Shown: in pieces, positions 1 through 3,611 of the stretch | How positions within the stretch are numbered: position 1 is the first letter of the stretch | Layout of the letters: each line of letters opens with the position of its first letter | Source: an uncultured Corynebacterium sp. | GTDB taxonomy: Bacteria > Actinomycetota > Actinomycetes > Mycobacteriales > Mycobacteriaceae | Reading direction: 5' to 3' | Length of the DNA stretch: 5,543 nt | Assembly: GCA_945631445.1 (NCBI GenBank) | Contig: CALZCR010000134.1 | Span: forward strand, 1 to 5,543 | Notes under the pieces: model-generated | Told to the model about the DNA's origin: nothing | The model's input: only the letters and a program-made list of their open reading frames with translations | Databases searched by the model: none | Position numbers and translations under genes: made by a program

Positions 1-678
1 CACCTCGGCGTGGACCTCAGCGAAGATTACCTGCGCCTGGCGCTGACCCACCGTTCTTTCGCCAACGAAAACGGCACCCTGCCGAACAACGAACGCCTGG
101 AGTTTCTGGGCGACGCAGTGCTGGGGTTGTCCGTGGCCAGCCAGCTCTACACGCAGTACCCGTCGCGGCCGGAGTCGGACATCTCGAAGATGCGCGCCTC
201 CATCGTCTCCCGCTACGGGCTCGCCGACGTCGCCCGCGACATCGGTCTGGGGGCCCACATCTTGCTGGGCAAAGGCGAACTCGCCACTGATGGCCGAGAC
301 AAAGGTTCCATCCTCGCCGACACCACGGAGGCGCTCTTCGGCGCCATCTACCTGGAACACGGCTTCGAGGTCGCCCGCGAGGTCATTTTGCGGCTGTTCA
401 AGGAAAAGATCGACACCGCCTCCTCCCAGGGACGTCACCTGGACTGGAAGACGGCCCTGCAGGAGAGGCTGGCCGAGCTCAAGGCACCCATGCCCGTGTA
501 CTCCGCCACCACCGAAGGCCCGGAGCACGATCTTATTTTCACGGCCCAGGCCGCCGTCGGGGACCGGACGTTGGGTGAAGGCGTCGGCGGCAGCAAAAAA
601 CTCGCCGAGCAGGAAGCCGCCCGCGTCACCTTCCTCTGGTTGCGCGAGCACCCGGAACAGGTGGCCGGCAGTGCCTGA
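1..678 (+). CDS. rnc: Ribonuclease III (5'-truncated by window edge)
   Basis: RNase III is a cytoplasmic Mg2+-dependent endonuclease that cuts double-stranded RNA, including the rRNA precursor stems. The frame is open from base 1, and 225 residues are visible before the TGA at 676-678. The catalytic domain shows the family signature NNERLEFLGDAVL (visible residues 29-41; acidic residues E31, E34 and D38) and the second acidic motif ADTTEA (D107, E110). A C-terminal double-stranded RNA-binding domain follows (about residues 148-216), ending in the typical GGSKKLAEQEAA. A GTG at 10 could initiate on paper, but the codons before it (HLGV) fit the family, and full-length corynebacterial homologues are about 245 residues as I recall, so roughly 20-25 N-terminal residues probably lie outside the window. 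The stop overlaps the mutM start by 8 bases, implying co-translation. Both catalytic and binding motifs are intact, so the protein should be functional. Confidence 0.97.
   Translation, partial: HLGVDLSEDYLRLALTHRSFANENGTLPNNERLEFLGDAVLGLSVASQLYTQYPSRPESDISKMRASIVSRYGLADVARDIGLGAHILLGKGELATDGRDKGSILADTTEALFGAIYLEHGFEVAREVILRLFKEKIDTASSQGRHLDWKTALQERLAELKAPMPVYSATTEGPEHDLIFTAQAAVGDRTLGEGVGGSKKLAEQEAARVTFLWLREHPEQVAGSA
659..678 (+). promoter_or_regulatory. mutM ribosome binding site and rnc/mutM overlap
   Basis: AGGTGG at 659-664 differs from the consensus Shine-Dalgarno AGGAGG at one base and lies 6 nt before the GTG at 671. This GTG is followed directly by the codons for PELPEVE, the invariant Fpg N-terminus, so it fixes the mutM start even though the frame stays open further upstream. 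The start lies 8 bases inside the end of rnc, an arrangement typical of translational coupling. The coupling itself is inferred. Confidence 0.7.
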
Positions 679-1507
679 ACTGCCTGAAGTCGAGGTCGTC
701 CGCAGCGGCCTAGAAGAACACGTCCTGCACGCTCGCTTCGATGACGTGGAGGTGCTGCACCCGCGCGCCAACCGAGGCCAGGACGCGCCGCTGGAGCACC
801 TGTTGCCCGGTGCGACCGTCCACGCGCTGCGCCGCCGCGGCAAGTACCTCTGGCTGGAGCTGGACCAGGAGCACGCCTTGTTCGTGCATCTGGGGATGAG
901 CGGGCAGATGCTCGTCGGTGCGCCGGGGACGTGCACGTCCCGGCATCTGCGTATCCGCGCGGAGCTGACGGATCCGGCGGGGGAGCCGGTGGAGTTGGCG
1001 TTCGTGGATCAACGCACTTTCGGCCGATGGCTGTATACGCCGATGGTCGAAGGCGTGCCGCAGCCGGTGCGACACATCGCCAAAGACCCGTTGGAGCAGG
1101 ACTTCGACGCCGCGGCCGTGGCTCGGCGGATGCGGCGGTCCTCCTCTCCGGTGAAGACGGTGCTGCTCAATCAGGAGATCGTCTCCGGGATCGGCAACAT
1201 TTACGCGGACGAGTCTTTGTGGTTGGCCGGGATCAAGCCGACGCGTAAGGCGTCGAGTCTGCGGCAGCGTGACGCTGTGGCGCTGTTGGAGGCGGCCGAG
1301 GAGGTCATGCGCAAAGCGTTGGCCGCGGGCGGAACGAGCTTCGACGCCTTGTACGTCAACGTCAACGGCGCCTCGGGGTATTTCTCGCGCTCGCTCAACG
1401 TCTACGGCCAGGAAGGCGAGCCGTGCCCTCGTTGTGGCGGCCCGATTCACCGGGTGTCTTTCCAGAACCGGTCAACACATTATTGCCCCGCCTGCCAGAC
1501 GGGGTAG
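671..1507 (+). CDS. mutM: Formamidopyrimidine-DNA glycosylase (Fpg/MutM)
   Basis: Bifunctional base-excision repair enzyme that removes 8-oxoguanine and ring-opened purines from DNA and then cuts the abasic site by beta/delta elimination. The 278-residue product has the normal family length. After Met removal the N-terminus is PELPEVE, giving the catalytic Pro and Glu. Lys58 (counting Met) in RRRGKYLWLEL corresponds to the conserved Lys57. HLGMSG (73-78) supplies the void-filling Met, and DQRTFGRW (113-120) carries the Arg and Phe of the intercalating loop. The helix-two-turn-helix lies around NQEIVSGIGNIYADE (167-181). A C-terminal zinc finger uses Cys252, Cys255, Cys272 and Cys275, with the conserved Arg at 267. 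All key residues are present, so it is Fpg proper rather than an Nei-type paralogue. It probably shares the rnc transcript. A 16-bp perfect palindrome lies inside the gene at 926-941. Confidence 0.97.
   Translation: MPELPEVEVVRSGLEEHVLHARFDDVEVLHPRANRGQDAPLEHLLPGATVHALRRRGKYLWLELDQEHALFVHLGMSGQMLVGAPGTCTSRHLRIRAELTDPAGEPVELAFVDQRTFGRWLYTPMVEGVPQPVRHIAKDPLEQDFDAAAVARRMRRSSSPVKTVLLNQEIVSGIGNIYADESLWLAGIKPTRKASSLRQRDAVALLEAAEEVMRKALAAGGTSFDALYVNVNGASGYFSRSLNVYGQEGEPCPRCGGPIHRVSFQNRSTHYCPACQTG
926..941. repeat. Perfect 16-bp palindrome inside mutM
   Basis: GGGACGTGCACGTCCC reads identically on both strands, with its centre between 933 and 934. It encodes part of the poorly conserved segment APGTCTSRH between the HLGMSG motif and the next strand of MutM. 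A dimeric regulator site or a small cruciform is conceivable. Chance in GC-rich DNA is also plausible. No function is claimed. Confidence 0.5.
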
Positions 1508-1561
1508 CGCTTGGTGGGCGTCCGCTGGCGGGGGTACTCGGGGGCTAAGTGACCAGCGACG

Positions 1562-1597
1562 TTGGCTGGCGGGGCGGGAGGGGCGTATCTTTTCTTC
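1562..1597 (+). promoter_or_regulatory. Putative promoter of the AGCS symporter (leaderless geometry)
   Basis: The 90-base gap between mutM and the symporter holds a TTGGCT (1562-1567; 4 of 6 matches to TTGACA) and a TATCTT (1586-1591; fits the actinobacterial -10 TANNNT), separated by 18 nt. The -10 ends 6 nt before the ATG at 1598, which would put the transcription start on or next to the A of the start codon, so the mRNA would be leaderless. A GGGAGG at 1577-1582 could be a ribosome site, but it lies 15 nt from the ATG, which is too far to be optimal. A weak 5-bp stem (1553-1557 with 1565-1569) overlaps the -35. Nothing else is seen in the gap, and it has no T-tailed terminator after mutM. 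Confidence 0.55.
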
Positions 1598-3061
1598 ATG
1601 GAAGCGATCGAGTCATTTCTCGCGGACACCGTCAATGGTTATCTCTGGTCCGTGATCCCGTTTTTGCTCATCGGGGCGGGCCTCTACTTTGGAATCCGCA
1701 CCATTGTGGTGCAGATCCGCTACGTGCCCGACATGTTCCGCGCGGTCGCCGAGCCCACCGCAGGTGCGGGCAACATTTCCGCGTTCAAGGCCTTCACCAT
1801 CTCCGCGGCCTCGCGCGTGGGCACCGGTAACGTGGCCGGCGTCGCCCTGGCGATCAGCATCGGCGGCCCCGGCGCCGTCTTCTGGATGTGGATGATCGCC
1901 CTGCTCGGCGGGGCGACCGCCTTCATCGAGTCCACCCTCGCGCAGTTGTGGAAGACGCCGGAGGGCGACGCCTACCGCGGCGGCCCGGCCTATTACATGA
2001 CCCGTGGCCTGGGGTGGAAATGGCTGGCGGTCATCTTCGCCGTGGCCATCTCCATCACCTACGGGCTGGTGTACAACGCCATCCAGACCAACTCCATCGT
2101 CGAGGCGCTGGGCACGTCCCTGCAGCAGGACTCCCTGGGCTTTCGCGCGCTGGTCGGCGCGGTCATCGCGCTGCTGACCGCCGGGATCATCTTCGGCGGA
2201 CTGCAGCGCATCGCCAGCGTCACCCAGATCATCGTGCCGTTCATGGCCGGCGCCTACATCATCGTCGGCGTGTTGGTCGTGGCGCTGAACTTCTCCGAGG
2301 TGCCGGGGATGCTCGCGGACATCGTCACCCACGCGCTCGGCATCCAGGAGATCGCGGGCGCCACGGTCGGCGCGGCCTTCATGCACGGCATGCGCCGCGG
2401 CCTGTTCTCCAACGAGGCGGGCGAGGGTTCCGCCCCGAACGCCGCTGCCACCGCCACTGTGTCGCATCCGGTCAAACAGGGACTGGTGCAGACCCTGGGC
2501 GTGTACTTCGACACCTTGCTGGTCTGTTCGATCACGGCGTTCATCATCCTGTTGGGTCCGCAGCCGGAGTACGGCGTCGAGGTCGCCGGGGCGTCGTTCA
2601 CGCAGGAGGCCCTCGCCGCCTCCGTCGGCGGCTGGGGCGTCCACTTCGTCACTTTCATCCTCTTCTTCCTGGCCTTCAGCTCGATCATCGGCAACTACTA
2701 CCTCGCCCAAGCCAACATCCAGTACCTCACGGGATCGACGGTGTGGATGACCGTGTACCGTCTGCTCGTCGTCGCGTTCGTCTTCGCCGGCGCGATCGGT
2801 TCGTTGGCGCTGGTGTGGAACCTCGGTGACACGTTTGCGGGCACGATGGTGGTGATCAACTTGGTCGCCGTCATCCCGCTCGGGGGAGTGGCGATCAAGC
2901 TGCTGAAGAACTACGCGGCGCAGAAGAAACTCGGCCTGGATCCCGTCTTCCACCGCGACATGCTGCCGGAGCTGCCCAACGTCGAATGTTGGGACGGCAC
3001 GGATCCGGCCACCCGTCACGCCCCTGAACGGCTGGCCGCGCTGCGGAAGCACCGCGGTTAA
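1598..3061 (+). CDS. Alanine/glycine:cation symporter family (AGCS) transporter
   Basis: Integral membrane permease that imports a small amino acid (alanine or glycine in most characterised members, glutamine for Bacillus AlsT) with Na+ or H+. The 487-residue product has the normal family length. It shows two AGCS hallmarks: AASRVGTGNVAGVALAISIGGPGAVFWMW at about 70-98, and GLFSNEAGEGSAPNAAA at about 268-284, the family signature. RGGPAYYMTRGLG (127-139) is also typical. About ten hydrophobic spans are visible, near 14-36, 79-106, 141-161, 184-203, 207-230, 300-320, 346-370, 386-409 and 412-436, with a less clear one near 250-262. They are followed by a hydrophilic cytoplasmic tail containing ELPNVECWDG. 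The ATG at 1598 is preferred over a TTG at 1562, because the latter adds a glycine-rich leader and falls on the likely promoter. Substrate cannot be decided from sequence. It sits between DNA-repair and chromosome genes with no obvious pathway link. Confidence 0.95.
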   Translation: MEAIESFLADTVNGYLWSVIPFLLIGAGLYFGIRTIVVQIRYVPDMFRAVAEPTAGAGNISAFKAFTISAASRVGTGNVAGVALAISIGGPGAVFWMWMIALLGGATAFIESTLAQLWKTPEGDAYRGGPAYYMTRGLGWKWLAVIFAVAISITYGLVYNAIQTNSIVEALGTSLQQDSLGFRALVGAVIALLTAGIIFGGLQRIASVTQIIVPFMAGAYIIVGVLVVALNFSEVPGMLADIVTHALGIQEIAGATVGAAFMHGMRRGLFSNEAGEGSAPNAAATATVSHPVKQGLVQTLGVYFDTLLVCSITAFIILLGPQPEYGVEVAGASFTQEALAASVGGWGVHFVTFILFFLAFSSIIGNYYLAQANIQYLTGSTVWMTVYRLLVVAFVFAGAIGSLALVWNLGDTFAGTMVVINLVAVIPLGGVAIKLLKNYAAQKKLGLDPVFHRDMLPELPNVECWDGTDPATRHAPERLAALRKHRG

Positions 3062-3090
3062 GCTGTCGGCACGACATCCATGGACCCGGT

Positions 3091-3097
3091 GAGGGGG
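3091..3097 (+). promoter_or_regulatory. Ribosome binding site of the small membrane protein
   Basis: GAGGGGG ends 7 nt before the ATG at 3105, a good Shine-Dalgarno position and sequence. It supports the 3105 start over the ATG at 3080, which opens an arginine-rich shadow frame, and is the best reason to accept the small gene as translated. Confidence 0.6.
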
Positions 3098-3104
3098 TGG
3101 TTCG

Positions 3105-3293
3105 ATGACAACCGTCGTTTCCGTCGTCGCGTTCATTGTGGCCGGGGTGGCGCTGCTGGTGACCCTTGGGGTGGTGGACACGCTGGTGGGGAAGGCGGTC
3201 CGTCGGTGCCGCCCGGCCCGTCCCCGGCAGCATTACCCGGGTGGGCCGTATCTGGCTGCGGACTCGGGTGCCGCTGACCCGATGTTCCACTAA
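3105..3293 (+). CDS. Small single-span membrane protein, function unknown
   Basis: I do not recognise this 62-residue protein. Residues 4-29 form one long hydrophobic segment rich in Val, Ala and Leu, long enough for a single transmembrane helix. It is followed by a strongly basic stretch (K30, R33, R34, R36, R39, R41) with one Cys (C35), and then a short polar tail ending in PMFH. The uncharged N-terminus and basic C-flank predict N-out/C-in topology by the positive-inside rule. The lack of a cleavage motif argues for a membrane anchor rather than a secreted product. A good ribosome site precedes it, it begins 43 bases after the symporter stop, and its TAA lies 12 bases before acyP. It could be an accessory peptide of the symporter or simply a lineage-specific membrane protein. 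Neither is supported directly. Confidence 0.65.
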   Translation: MTTVVSVVAFIVAGVALLVTLGVVDTLVGKAVRRCRPARPRQHYPGGPYLAADSGAADPMFH

Positions 3294-3296
3294 AGT
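3291..3296 (+). promoter_or_regulatory. Possible -10 element for acyP overlapping the upstream stop codon
   Basis: TAAAGT fits TANNNT and includes the TAA stop of the small membrane protein gene. It ends 9 nt before the acyP ATG at 3306, so the transcription start would fall at or a few bases before the ATG. The purine run GGGGAG (3298-3303) is only 2 nt from the ATG, too close to act as a normal ribosome site, which favours a leaderless or nearly leaderless mRNA. No convincing -35 is seen at 16-19 nt spacing. A TAA stop supplies the TA of the hexamer for free, so chance is a real alternative. Confidence 0.35.
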
Positions 3297-3305
3297 CGGG
3301 GAGCC

Positions 3306-3590
3306 ATGACAGACACTCGCATGACTGCTTTCGTCCACGGCCACGTCCAAGGCGTGGGGTTTCGGTGGTGGGTCCGCTCCCGGGCGCTAGAGGCGGGGTT
3401 GGCCGGGCACGCGGCCAACCTGCGCGACGGCCGGGTCGAGGTCGTCGCGGAAGGGCCTGAATCTGAGGTGCGCGGGCTGCTGCGGCTGCTGGAGGAAGAA
3501 CCCTCCACCGCGGGGCGGCCGGGCCGGGTCACGACCGTGGTGACGCAGTGGACTCAGTCGAAGGGAGAGACCGGCTTCGGGCGCCGGTAA
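3306..3590 (+). CDS. acyP: Acylphosphatase
   Basis: Small cytoplasmic enzyme that hydrolyses the carboxyl-phosphate bond of acyl phosphates such as acetyl phosphate or 1,3-bisphosphoglycerate (EC 3.6.1.7). The 94-residue product matches the usual 90-100 residues. The phosphate-binding loop HVQGVGFR (13-20) ends in the conserved Arg20, and the catalytic Asn38 lies in GHAANLRDGRVEVVAEG (34-50), exactly where the family has it. Both active-site residues are present. The C-terminus is less conserved but ends in the common GFGRR-like form. The start is the ATG at 3306. A second Met at residue 6 is less likely because residues 1-5 are normal family length. acyP directly upstream of smc is a recurrent arrangement in actinobacteria, with 21 bases between the genes here, although the smc start has its own promoter-like element. 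Why the two genes co-occur is not known to me. Confidence 0.96.
   Translation: MTDTRMTAFVHGHVQGVGFRWWVRSRALEAGLAGHAANLRDGRVEVVAEGPESEVRGLLRLLEEEPSTAGRPGRVTTVVTQWTQSKGETGFGRR
3397..3420. repeat. Inverted repeat (strong hairpin) inside acyP
   Basis: GGTTGGCCG at 3397-3405 is perfectly complementary to CGGCCAACC at 3412-3420, giving a 9-bp stem with a 6-nt loop, plus a possible G-U pair at 3396/3421. It covers codons 31-39 of acyP, including the catalytic Asn38 codon. No T-run follows, so it is not an intrinsic terminator. It could affect mRNA stability or translation, or be a by-product of GC-rich coding sequence. Confidence 0.6.
3570..3588. repeat. Short inverted repeat at the end of acyP
   Basis: ACCGGC (3570-3575) pairs with GCCGGT (3583-3588) around a 7-nt loop, ending at the acyP stop codon. 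It is not followed by a T-run, so termination is doubtful. It overlaps the place where the smc -35 should lie. Confidence 0.45.
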
Positions 3591-3611
3591 GCGGGTCGAT
3601 ATGCTGTTCGG
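3576..3611 (+). promoter_or_regulatory. Putative smc promoter (leaderless geometry)
   Basis: TATGCT at 3600-3605 fits TANNNT and ends 6 nt before the smc GTG at 3612, the same distance as at the symporter gene. The hexamer 18 nt upstream, TTCGGG at 3576-3581, is a poor -35, which is tolerated in actinobacteria. The 20 bases before the GTG hold no Shine-Dalgarno-like purine run, which supports leaderless initiation. Confidence 0.5.

Noticed and set aside
290..670. In-frame open extension of mutM upstream through rnc, with an A6 run at 595-600 that could be a frameshift site giving an RNase III-MutM fusion
   Set aside because: The extension reads as Pro/Arg/Ser-rich shadow protein, the invariant Fpg N-terminus begins exactly at the 671 GTG, and the A6 run simply encodes the conserved Lys-Lys of the dsRNA-binding domain. 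A free N-terminal Pro is needed for Fpg catalysis, so a fusion would be inactive.
1508..1597. Rho-independent terminator after mutM
   Set aside because: Only a 5-bp stem (1553-1557/1565-1569) is present, with no T-run, and it overlaps the likely promoter. It is not enough to call.
1698..1712. 6-bp stem with 3-nt loop (GCACCA TTG TGGTGC) early in the symporter gene
   Set aside because: It is short and encodes ordinary residues (RTIVVQ) at the end of the first membrane span. Hairpins of this size are expected by chance.
3036..3057. Terminator-like stem at the end of the symporter gene
   Set aside because: CCGCG/CGCGG is a 5-bp stem with a 12-nt loop, inside the coding sequence and without a T-run, so it is not convincing.
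1613..3181. Long reverse-strand open frame (522 codons) opposite the symporter gene
   Set aside because: Its translation is dominated by Arg, Asp, Gly and His with no recognisable domain, and it lies exactly opposite a clear AGCS transporter. It is the usual antisense shadow of GC-rich, C/G-ending codons.
3080..3277. Alternative frame starting at ATG 3080
   Set aside because: Its product is Arg/Gly-rich with no features, while the overlapping 3105 frame has a better ribosome site and a clear membrane helix.
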